Shown here in pieces: positions 1-7,601 of a DNA stretch of 32,657 bases. The notes under the pieces were generated by a model. It was not told the DNA's origin. It saw only the letters and a list, made by a program, of their open reading frames with translations, and did no database searches. Made by a program: the position numbers and the translations under genes. The DNA lies in the NCBI GenBank assembly GCA_026419775.2, contig JAOPGA020001139.1:1-32657 (forward strand). Direction: 5' to 3'. Positions within the stretch are counted from its first letter, which is position 1; each line of letters opens with the position of its first letter. The stretch comes from Acrasis kona. Lineage: Eukaryota > Heterolobosea > Eutetramitea > Acrasida > Acrasidae.

Positions 1-557
1 TTTGAATGGAGTTGACAAAAGTAACTGATTGATCCTTTTTTCTTATAATGGCAAGAAACCAATGTTTACATGGGGTGGTAGTGTTGATGATCATAAAAAT
101 TGTATCAATACAATCCTCCAATGGCTTCTTTCTCTGTGTAGCAATCTGACCTGTTGTAAAAACTTGAACATTTAGAGCAGCTTTGAGCGCATTTTGTATA
201 TTCATGTTCTTAAGTATGGCAAGGTCAATAAGGTTATCATTTGCGAAGCGATTCTTTGCTTTCAATCTATCGATATCGGAAATGAAGTGTCACATTTTCT
301 ATCTTTGCTACGACACAATTTTCTGCTGTTTTTCTTCTTTTCTCGTCATCAGTGTTGTAGAAAAAAGGTTGGTATGCCTGTTCCTCTACAACTTCTGCCT
401 CTTCCTTAGTTTTTGGTTTCAAAAGTTTGTTGAATTCCGCCTTGTTTGATTTTCTCAGTTCATCAAGCACGTAAACACTAACAAGGGCGGATGAAATACT
501 GTTGTTCTTGTTTATGTGTTTGTAGGAGCAGTTAGGTTTGGTTTCGGTTGTTGTCAT
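1..557 (-). CDS. Ulp1-like (C48-type) cysteine protease, partial, runs off the left edge
   Basis: The ATG at 555-557 opens a minus-strand gene with a hydrophilic N-terminal segment (about 85 residues, KTKEEAEVVEEQ stretch), followed by a region that fits the SUMO-protease (Ulp1) fold: RFANDNLIDLAIL resembles the 'wLnDe.I' entry helix, and KHWFLAIIRKKD followed by a V-F-V-N-S-I strand resembles the 'HW.L.vi....i..yDSl' motif that holds the catalytic His. The catalytic Asp, Gln and Cys would lie beyond base 1 and cannot be checked. Such proteases cut SUMO or ubiquitin-like tags; related ones are also encoded by mobile elements. As read, the coding frame is not continuous through the gene, so it is either broken or poorly sequenced. 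The family call is by eye from two motifs. Confidence 0.6.
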
Positions 558-1208
558 TGTATCTTTTTTGATGTTAGCAATAATAATGTATTATTATTTA
601 TACCCCTGTGTTCAAGTGAAGTTCCTTAATGAAGTTGAGAGTTGAGTTCAAAACTTCATTCCATGTTCATCATGTTGTTCACATACTAACTCAACCAAAA
701 AGTAAAATTAATTTACAAAATGTATTTATTATACCAAACTCAAAAAACACTGTAATACTCTACTTGACTATAATATCAATCTGAGTTGTTTTTAAGATCT
801 TGCAACCCCTTTATTAATTTCTTCCTTTGGGCCATCTGTTGTAAAAGTAACAATGTGGTGAGTTTTAACTGCTTATTATATTTTAGAACTTCCAGTGCGA
901 GGTAAATTGACAATCGACAATTGACAATTTCAATTCTCAATAACCAAATTGCCATATCTCTTTTTATATAATTTATCTAATGTACATATTTAATCAAAAA
1001 CATAGTTCATACAATGTTGAGAGCGGCCTTTACCTACAACACATGTCACTTTATGTCAATATCCTGAAGAGAATTAGTGTTTTATTTCGTGACATAATAT
1101 ATTACATCAATCAACCAAATGTTCAATACCGCATAATACATCCATCCCGTTTTGCAATAACGACTCAAACCTTCTTCTAAAACTACGGCAAAGCTGTATT
1201 TGTTAAAA
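558..1208. other. AT-rich stretch without a recognisable gene
   Basis: I see no coding frame I can support. The segment around 930-955 resembles the piece at 2511-2536 (shared ATTCTCAATA-CCAA core), so part of it is related to the inverted-repeat element that follows. Confidence 0.45.
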
Positions 1209-1288
1209 CAATTGTAAGGGATAGTTGACTATATTGCGATTGGTTAATCGAAATTTTCAATTAAAAAATTTTGTAAAAAAAACAAGAT
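1209..1288 (+). repeat. Left arm of the ~80-bp inverted repeat
   Basis: It pairs with 2483-2563 in inverted orientation. The outer edge is CAATTGTAA and the inner edge is ACAAGAT. Confidence 0.6.
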
Positions 1289-1759
1289 TTGAAAGACACA
1301 AGCAAATAAGCTGTACAATCTTTGTATAACCAGCCTTATACAAAACATCAACATACCTTTACATGCAGCCACATCTGTATGGCGTAATGCAGTGCTCCAT
1401 CGGTTGATGGTATTGCACCCGGATCTTAGTACTATTGCTATTACACTTGCGATGGCCATTATTCAAGGTTCTCTACAGATGTTGAATGGTACACATACAT
1501 TTGTATGTGCGCACATCTGTGATTACACCACTTTCAATTTTTCACCACAATATCAACACATACTATACGAACTTTCTACATTTCTAATTACATTTATCGG
1601 ACATTGACAATGTTCTTCTAATCACATTGATTAGGGGGTTTATGAGAGCGAGTACAAAATTATATAGAATTAAGTATGATTTGATACTTGATACTCCTCA
1701 AAAATAATTAATTCTAATAGTACAAACAAAGACAAATAATTAATAAAGTATAAATTTAT
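1289..1759. other. Interior of the inverted-repeat segment, no supported gene
   Basis: A short open stretch near 1360-1470 on the plus strand reads as plausible protein and is preceded by a CAG, so it could be an exon relic, but it has no partner exons and no family I recognise. Nothing else is supported. Confidence 0.3.
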
Positions 1760-1910
1760 TATTAAAGTATAAAGTACAAAGTACAAAGTATTAAACGCAC
1801 GGCNAAACGCTTGAGCGTTTATAAGAAGTACAAAATCCCCCACCGGAAATCGATCCCACGACTCGAACAACAAAGTTGAAACATGTCCGTCAAAGTATAA
1901 GTCCTCGGAA
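1760..1910 (-). mobile_element. Possible tRNA-derived SINE
   Basis: On the minus strand, GTCGTGGGATCGATTTCC (about 1848-1865) looks like the variable-loop/T-arm region of a tRNA, close to the B box of RNA polymerase III promoters. A weak A-box-like TATACTTTGACGG lies about 40 bases upstream. Downstream come a small perfect hairpin (1805-1820, AAACGC-TTGA-GCGTTT) and a tail of four 7-base units (ATACTTT/GTACTTT, 1764-1791), as many SINEs have. The A box is poor, no target duplication was found, and one N falls inside, so this is tentative. It is not an intact tRNA gene. Confidence 0.3.
1764..1791. repeat. Four tandem 7-base units
   Basis: AAAGTAT, AAAGTAC, AAAGTAC, AAAGTAT follow one another without a gap. 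They would form the 3' tail of the SINE-like element. Confidence 0.7.
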
Positions 1911-1942
1911 NTTCAATCCTCAATGTGTGGCTGTCGTAATAC

Positions 1943-2265
1943 TAACATATTACGCAAATGCAAGAGTAGTAGGTTGCTGTTGTAATTTCATAATCCCAAC
2001 ATTTAAACATGTGACAATGTGATATCTGTGTTTGTAGCAGCGCAATAATGTTAACATGTGATGGAAATGTGAGAATGGAAGTTTACTGTTTGTGTTGTGT
2101 TTGATTTTGTAATCTCGACATCCAAATAATGTGTTTGCAACGATGTGATAATGTTAACATGTGATGGAAATGTCAGAGTAAAAGGTTGCTGTTAATGTTG
2201 TGTTCGATTTCACAACCTCAACATTGAAACGTTTGTAAATGTAATTGTAGCAAAGTGATTGGCTC
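1943..2265. repeat. Degenerate tandem repeat, ~103-bp period, three units
   Basis: A 24-base core (AATGTTAACATG followed by TGATGGAAATGT) is identical at 2047-2070 and 2150-2173, giving a period of 103 bases. A more diverged unit starts near 1943. Each unit then contains GGTTGCTGTT-like and CATAATC/CAACCTC-like blocks. No function is visible. It lies between the inverted repeats. Confidence 0.65.
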
Positions 2266-2482
2266 AAAAAGTTGTTGTAGTTGAGTACCTCTGGATTCGA
2301 GAGTATTCGTGTTACTGAAGTGTATAATGTTGATGTTGTTTTCCAANGTAGGCACTCTAGTAATGGACTGTGCGCTCTAATAGTGATTGCAATGATTATA
2401 TTTGTACGGGGCTGGCACATCTACCGACGATGAACGATTGCCGAAGAATAAAGTCTCTCTCACATTCTCTCACACTAGCATG
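2266..2482. other. Unassigned sequence inside the inverted-repeat segment
   Basis: No coding frame or further repeat unit that I can support; one N lies at 2347. Confidence 0.35.
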
Positions 2483-2563
2483 ATCTTGTTTTTTTCACAA
2501 AAATTTTGAAATAAAAAATTCTCAATAGCCAATTGCAAGACAGTCAACCTCCCTTTACAATTG
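2483..2563 (-). repeat. Right arm of the ~80-bp inverted repeat
   Basis: It is the inverted partner of 1209-1288. The 3' end of the neighbouring minus-strand frame runs into it, which suggests that the last residues of that frame are not true coding sequence. Confidence 0.6.
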
Positions 2564-3377
2564 CAATAGATAACCAACATAATAAGCGGAAACAATATAA
2601 GAACAACGAAGGGACAATGATTTTGGAACGATGTTTTATTGAGATGAGCGAATAAATCTTTCTCATCAAGGTCTCTGCTGAACGCTTACTTCTCGCGTTA
2701 TTGCTCTTTGCGTTGGACTTCGCGTTGAACAAACCTGGTTCCTGATCCACACGAGGCATTGGAGATGCTGGGTTGGTCCTTACAAAGGTCACCTCCTCTT
2801 GGTCAGAACCCTCTTGTACAGGAGCCTCTTCTTGTACCGTCTCGTCGTCCACCGCTACTACTTCCTCTTCCACAACTGCCTTCTTCTGCCTTTTATTGTT
2901 GTTGTCATTGGCATCTAAGGGGCTTTCTTTTCTTTTGCCAGAAGATTTTCTGTTGTTGAAGGCAGTGTAGATTTTCTCCTTTCCGTACTTCTCGATCAAA
3001 TCATTCAAGAGACCACTACTGTGGGCTTTTTTCCAAGTAGTGTGCTGCCCTTGAATGAGGCTTATGTTGGCCAACTCTTCACAAGTGAGTCTGACGTGCA
3101 TCAATGAATCATTACTTTCAGAGACGCTACGGGGTGATGGTGGTGGAACATCTTTAGATGACAATGCGGTTGCTTTCTTGTAAGCAGGAGGAGAGGCAGA
3201 TTGTGGTTGGCTGGTGGCATTCTTCTTGGTTGTGGTGTTCGCGTTTGTCATTGTCTTTGGGGGTGTCTTTGGAGGTGTGCTTTGGTGTAAGGTTGTAGAT
3301 TGTGTTTGAGGTGGCACTTTTGATTTACTCGACTTTGATTCTTGTGTGGAGATGAGTTTGGATGTGAATGTTCTCAT
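2544..3377 (-). CDS. Low-complexity basic/acidic, probably nuclear protein, unknown function
   Basis: I place the start at the ATG at 3375-3377 (MRTFTSKLIS); an upstream TTG-initiated extension is unlikely. The N-terminal third is rich in S, T, P, K and Q. A short compact region follows (LTCEELANISLIQGQHTTW then LIEKYGKEKIYTAF), then a basic patch with KRKESPLD and NNNKRQKKA that looks like a nuclear localisation signal, then an acidic tract. The open frame ends at 2544, but the last ~40 residues are hydrophobic, overlap an AATAAA signal (2635-2640, minus) and run into an inverted repeat, so the real end is probably near 2650-2690 through splicing or a frame change. I recognise no family. A LINE-like piece is inserted just upstream (3420-3697). 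Confidence 0.45.
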   Translation of the reverse strand: MRTFTSKLISTQESKSSKSKVPPQTQSTTLHQSTPPKTPPKTMTNANTTTKKNATSQPQSASPPAYKKATALSSKDVPPPSPRSVSESNDSLMHVRLTCEELANISLIQGQHTTWKKAHSSGLLNDLIEKYGKEKIYTAFNNRKSSGKRKESPLDANDNNNKRQKKAVVEEEVVAVDDETVQEEAPVQEGSDQEEVTFVRTNPASPMPRVDQEPGLFNAKSNAKSNNARSKRSAETLMRKIYSLISIKHRSKIIVPSLFLYCFRLLCWLSIAIVKGG

Positions 3378-3404
3378 TGTTTGCAATAAATAGCCAATTC
3401 TAAT

Positions 3405-3419
3405 AGTTGTTTATTGTGA
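3405..3419 (+). repeat. Left target-site duplication of the LINE-like insertion
   Basis: AGTTGTTTATTGTGA, identical to 3698-3712. Confidence 0.6.
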
Positions 3420-3697
3420 CATCCTATGACTGACAAGCGTAAAGCTACTATTTATGCTAGTCTACTTGGTTACACTAGTACGGATGTAGTTAAGCGTTTT
3501 TCTAGTAACATACCAGTCAAAAAGCCACTCCAAGTGTTGAGGAAGATATCAACCATTTTGATGGAGACCTCTTACTCCATCTGGCACGCGCGTTGCGCAA
3601 CACACGCCATCAAATCCGCCAAGGCTGTATAGAGTCATTTATAAATATGTAAATTTATTCTAATAAAGCTTTTCGCAGAATGTGATTTATACAAAAA
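3420..3697 (+). mobile_element. 5'-truncated LINE-like insertion with target-site duplication
   Basis: The 15-base sequence AGTTGTTTATTGTGA is present at 3405-3419 and again at 3698-3712. Between the copies lie a plus-strand frame ending at 3632, a short 3' region with AATAAA (about 3662) and a terminal A run directly before the second copy. This is the layout of a target-primed retrotransposon insertion. The ~68-residue frame ends with LMETSYSIWHARCATH, similar in style to the tail after the reverse transcriptase domain of LINEs, but no catalytic motif remains. The insertion is 5'-truncated and lies upstream of the minus-strand gene at 2544-3377. Confidence 0.5.
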
Positions 3698-3712
3698 AGT
3701 TGTTTATTGTGA
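3698..3712 (+). repeat. Right target-site duplication of the LINE-like insertion
   Basis: AGTTGTTTATTGTGA, directly after the A run that ends the insertion. Confidence 0.6.
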
Positions 3713-3872
3713 ATATTCAAACATCCTTTTGAAACCGGTATCCAGTGGAAGTTCTCTACGAAGTTCCATAAGAACTTCAATAGAATTACATCATGCGGTC
3801 CTTCTAATTCATTCTTCCCTAATTACAATATTATGTTGGTAGTTGATTGTAATATAAAATAAATAAGACTAT

Positions 3873-4969
3873 TTATTTATCGTTGTCACCTTCGTAATTG
3901 TCACCTTCTTCAAACTCATCTCCCACCTCTTCGTCAATGTCATCTCCCTCTCCTTCTTGCTCATCTTGGGAAGATATATCTCCATTGATGTCCCTATCGT
4001 TGTAAATGTGATTACGATAACGAAGCTCTTCGTCCCTCATGATGTTCATCTGCGTTCTATTAATCTCTTCAATATTTTTTTTCATCTGTTGATAAGATTG
4101 TGAAACTAATTCTTGAATGTCTTCTTCATCAGATGGATTGTTTGTTATTTCATCCAATTCATTGTCGCTCTCCAAAGCCAAAATCTTATTCAAGATCATC
4201 TTGTTCACATATTGAGAAGATTGTAACGCTAAGGTCAATTGCCGCTGGTGAAGGTCCAACACTCTTCTTCCCTTCTCATTTTGGTAAACTTGATATTTGA
4301 AGAATGCTGCTTATGCCTCGTTCAATTGAACCTTCGATTGGATCATCTTGTCTTGTAGGGTTTGTTGCTCAGATACTCCAAAAGGATTGTTTTGATTTAC
4401 AGGAGCACGAGCTTGAATGTTGCCTGTATTTTGGCCGATTGTGCGCAAATGTCTGACCATACGAGTTTTTGTGAGTTTCCAAGCATTAACCACGCTTTCT
4501 TGCATTATAAGGGACCAGTCACCATTGTGGTGATTATAACACCATTTAATGTAGTCTGAAAAAACACTACCAACTAGTATTCTTCGGGGCAGGGTCATTG
4601 TCTCAAGATCTTCGTCCTCTTCGCCCTCTTGCGCCTCTTTGTCCTGTTCCTCCTCTTCCTCCTCTTCATCCTCTTCTACTTCTCTTTGACTCGATATTAG
4701 GCTTGTTTTTGATCNTGAATCCTCATCGCCATTATCTGAAGATTCACTCTGAAATCCACCTGCTTCAAGGAAATCATGAGATAGGTCCCCTCCATCTTCA
4801 TCAAAACTGTCCTTGAGTATGAAAAAGAAAGAGAATTATCCGCAATCGTTATCTGCGACGTCTTTTGTTTATTAACTCCTTGTCGCGCATTTCTACTCCA
4901 CATTTGTTTTGGACTACTACTATTAGATGAGGCTGCTCTAGAGGACGATGATGATGATGGTGTGGACAT
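3873..4969 (-). CDS. Spliced acidic protein of unknown function
   Basis: An ATG at 4967-4969 starts a serine-rich leader (MSTPSSSSSSRAAS). A 65-base intron (4812-4876, GTTAATAA to a pyrimidine run and CAAG) restores phase to a long second exon. The protein then has a D/E-rich tract (a continuous E/Q/D run near 4620-4680), a compact segment with a VFSDYIKWCYNHHNGDWSL motif and many aromatic residues, a Q/N-rich helix, and a second acidic C-terminus (EEGDNYEGDNDK). The stop lies inside an AATAAA motif. The second exon is not fully open: one in-frame stop separates two parts that otherwise read as one protein, and an N is present. It lies 46 bases downstream of the TET-like gene on the same strand. 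I recognise no family. Confidence 0.45.
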
Positions 4970-5015
4970 GTTAAAAATGTTTGTAAACAACTTGTTTGTA
5001 ANATGAAGAAATATT

Positions 5016-6072
5016 TTATTTAAACTTCTTCTTTGGAGTAGTGCTTGAAGCAACCGCAGCACGCTTCCTAGGAGGTTGTTTATTTGTTGGGGCACAAGCC
5101 CTTTTTAATGATTGTCCTTGTTTAGAAGCGGTAGATTTTTTGGGTCTTGACTGAGCCTTCTTCACTCGTTCCAACGCCAACTTCTCTTAATATTCCTGCT
5201 CTTCTTCGCACAGACCGTTCAGACGTTCAAACAACATTCCAATGTCTGTTTTAGCAAGCGTGTCCAACTCTGTCTCGAGTACCTTTGCCTTCACTGCCAG
5301 GTCAAGGCGTGATTGATGGCTGCAGTGTACAGTTCCAAATCGAAAGCCGGTGTATGCTGCAATGTAGTGCTCGACAGCCTGCGAGCTGACAAAGATGACG
5401 GCNCCCGGTTGGTAGATGAATTTAATACCAATTTGAGGCAAGCACAACTCTCCTCCTTCAAAGCAGCCATAAGAAGCCAGGACCGACAGCCCACCTTTAA
5501 TGTCGTTCCAATCGCGATGGTTCTTCACGCGCCCATTGTTGATGGCTAATCCAATGAAGGCATTGTCCAGTGAAAATTTCATCAAACGATCGTATACCTG
5601 CGTGCATCTGCCGGCCACATCCGTTGTTGTCGATAATCTCAAAGTAGGCAGAAGTAACTCTTCGGAATACTTTCAGGGCGGTTGTCAAACGGATGATACT
5701 TTCCACGGCAAATACTTTTCTGTTCGCTAGGATTTGTCGGCTGGCACATGCATCATTCTTTTTACTCTCAGGTACAGCGTGCTTCTCAATTTTAATGTCA
5801 CGCTTCCGTCTACAGAACTTTTGTCAATCTCGGGGGCTTCGTCATCATGTGTACCGTTGGTACTTGCACTGGTTTTCTTTTTCTTCGNGGATTTTCCAAA
5901 CTTCTAATGATGTAATGTTTTTTTCACACAAGGTTAAAATTACCTGAGAGTATTTTCGAACCGTCGTAGGACGAAGGCCGTTGGGATTTGNGTTGAATTC
6001 TTTCATCAATTGAGCATATTCAGCACGATCTATCAATCGGCCATCTGCTGCGTAATAACCGCTTCCGGTCAT
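5016..6072 (-). pseudogene. TET/JBP-like 2-oxoglutarate/Fe(II) dioxygenase, damaged copy
   Basis: TET/JBP enzymes oxidise 5-methylcytosine or thymine in DNA using Fe(II) and 2-oxoglutarate. The core lies at about 5240-5650: EELLLPTLRLS, then NHRDWND (the H-x-D iron ligands), then FEGGELCLPQIGIKFIYQP (the conserved GGEL-lP-lG strand pair), then SSQAVEHYI (distal iron His) and GFRFG (the Arg that binds 2-oxoglutarate). All expected active-site residues are therefore present; the layout is closest to the fungal/protist 2OG-FeII_Oxy_6 group. The N-terminus starts at 6072 with GYYAADGRLID and holds a likely 40-base intron (about 5905-5944). A basic tail (RPKKSTASK, PPRKRAA) follows the core and ends at 5016 in an AATAAA-nested TAA. 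The reading frame is broken about three times and has three Ns, so I call it a damaged or badly sequenced gene. Confidence 0.6.
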
Positions 6073-6247
6073 TATCCTTACAAAATTCTTAAGAAAAGAT
6101 TCTTAAGAGCATGTGAATAGAAATTTTAGAAACCAGGACACTTCCTAAAGGGTAATCTAGTTTATTTTTGTACTTCAATAAAATTAGTTGACTAAAAAAT
6201 AATTCAATTCCAGTTATTTGGGAACTAAATCAACGACACAGCACTCA
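6073..6247. other. Short intergenic region between divergent genes
   Basis: It separates the TET-like gene (minus) from the small plus-strand gene and probably holds both promoters. No specific element is recognised. Confidence 0.35.
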
Positions 6248-6596
6248 ATGTAAGTAAACACTCGTCTATCTATCATGCTCATCTNTATTATATAGGAATG
6301 ACAATCGAGAGTTTGAGGACATTATTAAAGTCATTCAAGAAGAGTTACGAAAGGCCATTGTTCCATTATCACAAAAGCTTTCACCCACAGATCTTAAAAC
6401 GATCGTTATTAAGAACATCAAATTAGCAGTTAACAAATCAGTTAAAGATGTCGAAATTCATGAAGTTCAAATACAACCACCAAAGCCAATCCAAATCGTA
6501 NAACATACCTTTAATGCTGATTTTCAAATCAATACGGTTAATCTTGAAAATCTCTCAAATTTTGCCGAAGATGCCTTCTGTGTCGTTGATTTGTGA
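6248..6596 (+). CDS. Small spliced protein (~101 residues), unknown function
   Basis: The frame from 6296 to the TGA at 6594-6596 has good protein composition: NDNREFEDIIKVIQEEL, then LSPTDLKTIVIKNIKLAV, then a mixed beta-like C-terminus ending FAEDAFCVVDL. A 46-base intron (6250-6295, GTAAGT to TATATAG) would split the start codon, with AT at 6248-6249 and G at 6296, giving MNDNREFED. No other ATG is available in this frame upstream. Two Ns fall in the gene, one of them in the intron. It converges on the minus-strand frame ending at 6630. No family is recognised. Confidence 0.4.
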
Positions 6597-6629
6597 AAAA
6601 GTCAACCCAACTTTAACAAAAATCAATGT

Positions 6630-6758
6630 TTATTGAGCGATGGCTGCAACCTTCGACCTGTACTCGCTTCTTTGTGAACAATAAAATTCAAAATCTTGCT
6701 CGTGTGCTACACCTTGCTGATACAATTTTTTAAGTGCATTAACCTTGTTCACGCTTAA
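6630..6758 (-). CDS. 3' end of an unknown gene interrupted by the piggyBac element
   Basis: The minus-strand frame ends LYQQGVAHEQDFEFYCS...SKVAAIAQ with its TAA at 6630-6632, inside an AATAAA signal. It reads up to the left TTAA copy. On the other side of the transposon the same phase continues from 10570 up to about 10610, where a TTAG could be a splice acceptor. The frame is thus open for about 56 codons across the target site. I do not recognise the protein; upstream exons are not identified. Confidence 0.4.
   Translation of the reverse strand, partial: LSVNKVNALKKLYQQGVAHEQDFEFYCSQRSEYRSKVAAIAQ
6755..6758. repeat. Left TTAA target-site duplication
   Basis: piggyBac elements insert at TTAA and duplicate it. 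This copy abuts the left terminal inverted repeat. Confidence 0.85.
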
Positions 6759-6770
6759 CCCTCTGACGAC
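6759..6770 (+). repeat. Left 12-bp terminal inverted repeat of piggyBac
   Basis: CCCTCTGACGAC, the exact reverse complement of 10555-10566. The CCC start is typical of the superfamily. Confidence 0.88.
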
Positions 6771-6886
6771 CGTAACAAAATTGCTTCGTCGAATTGAATA
6801 ATTGTATAAATAAATTTCAATTTAAGACTTGATTCCAAATTGGGACAATGCATCCGGATGCTTGAGCACATATAGAATAGAACACG

Positions 6887-7525
6887 TCATGAAAGTAATT
6901 TATTGACTACACGCTCTAAACCTTCAATGCTTGTGATTTCTACAAGTACATTCTGCATATGTAGTTTTAAGTTAATAAAAAAGTCACTTTCATCTACATT
7001 TTCAAATAATTCTTCAATGTTTTGAACTCCTAAGAGAATAAATGAAATGTTCTTTGTAGTGTCCTTGTATTTCAGCACCTCAGTTATCTCAAAGCGAAAA
7101 AAGTCATCAGATTCTTTACATCTATCCAAGCACCCATGATAAAGTAAAAGTACAATAGATGGCGTGTCTTTGATGGTTTTTGCTATAACAGCCTTTATAT
7201 CATCTCCACTCTTAAGACATTTAAAATCTACCCATGTTGTGCATGGCTCAATTGATTCAATTTGTTGGTATACCAACCTTGCAAAAGCGCTTCCAGCTGG
7301 TACGTTGTTTTCCGTGTTCCAACGATATAGTATCATACGGTTGAATTGAATGAATTGATATTCACAATCTTTTTCGTGTTTGCACAATGTGTTCTTCAAT
7401 TGTGTTCTAACATCATCACTGCCTGTTTTAGAATATTTGCAGCCTTTCCTATTGTATCTGCACTTGATTGATACCTTTCCATTTGTTGTTGTCTCTTCCC
7501 TGTATACATTGCGTCCTCTTTTCAT
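6887..7525 (-). CDS. piggyBac cargo: TRAF/SIAH-type zinc finger plus TIR-like domain protein (212 aa)
   Basis: The frame runs from an ATG at 7523-7525 to a TGA at 6887-6889. Residues ~20-57 show CRYNRKGC, then C-KHEKDC, the C...C...H...C spacing of TRAF/SIAH-type fingers. From residue ~62 onward the sequence follows a TIR domain: MILYRWNTE (strand A, box 1), TTWVDFKCLKSGDDI (BB loop, box 2), then a D-T-P-S-I-V-L-L-L strand and CLDRCKESDDFFRFEI, where TIR NADases place the catalytic Glu; NISFILLGVQNIEELF follows as strand D. TIR domains signal in innate immunity or cleave NAD+. This gene lies wholly inside the transposon, 76 bases downstream of the transposase, with its own repeated upstream motif. 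It is not part of any standard piggyBac. The TIR reading is by eye; enzymatic activity is unproven. Confidence 0.6.
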   Translation of the reverse strand: MKRGRNVYREETTTNGKVSIKCRYNRKGCKYSKTGSDDVRTQLKNTLCKHEKDCEYQFIQFNRMILYRWNTENNVPAGSAFARLVYQQIESIEPCTTWVDFKCLKSGDDIKAVIAKTIKDTPSIVLLLYHGCLDRCKESDDFFRFEITEVLKYKDTTKNISFILLGVQNIEELFENVDESDFFINLKLHMQNVLVEITSIEGLERVVNKLLS

Positions 7526-7534
7526 TTTATTGTA

Positions 7535-7586
7535 AAATAAGGAAATATAAGGAATTTCTGGCTTGAAATAAGGAAATATGAGGAAT
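7535..7586. repeat. Two 21-bp direct repeats between transposase and cargo gene
   Basis: AAATAAGGAAATATRAGGAAT occurs at 7535-7555 and 7566-7586 with one mismatch. The pair lies 10-61 bases upstream of the cargo ATG and just after the transposase stop, so it may be the cargo promoter or a protein-binding site. Confidence 0.6.
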
Positions 7587-7601
7587 AATCACAACTACCA
7601 T

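Larger units (their letters stand above)
1209..2563. mobile_element. Segment bounded by diverged ~80-bp inverted repeats (possible non-autonomous element)
   Basis: Bases 1209-1288 and the reverse complement of 2483-2563 align end to end with few gaps and roughly three quarters identity. Both start CAATTGTAA, share GTTGACT and a TTGC-ATTGG block, and end in a GT-AAAAAA-ACAAGAT block. The ends point inward like terminal inverted repeats of a ~1.36 kb element. I see no clear target-site duplication and no transposase inside, so it would be a non-autonomous element, or simply two copies of one repeat in opposite orientation. The interior holds a SINE-like piece and a 103-bp tandem repeat. Confidence 0.45.

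Noticed and set aside
1830-1910. A tRNA gene on the minus strand
   Set aside because: Only the T-arm region looks tRNA-like; acceptor, D and anticodon stems do not form, so a SINE-like relic is the better reading.
1209-2563. A long-terminal-repeat element
   Set aside because: The two ~80-bp copies are inverted, not direct, and no retroelement genes lie between them.
3873-5189. Reassignment of UAA to glutamine, because in-frame TAA codons separate otherwise continuous protein in two accessory genes
   Set aside because: Well-defined genes in the same window (glutaminase, TM2-like, protease-like, transposase) end at TAA, so TAA is a normal stop here.
6448-6636. A 62-residue plus-strand frame
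   Set aside because: The overlapping frame ending at 6596 has far better protein composition and a splice acceptor in front of it.
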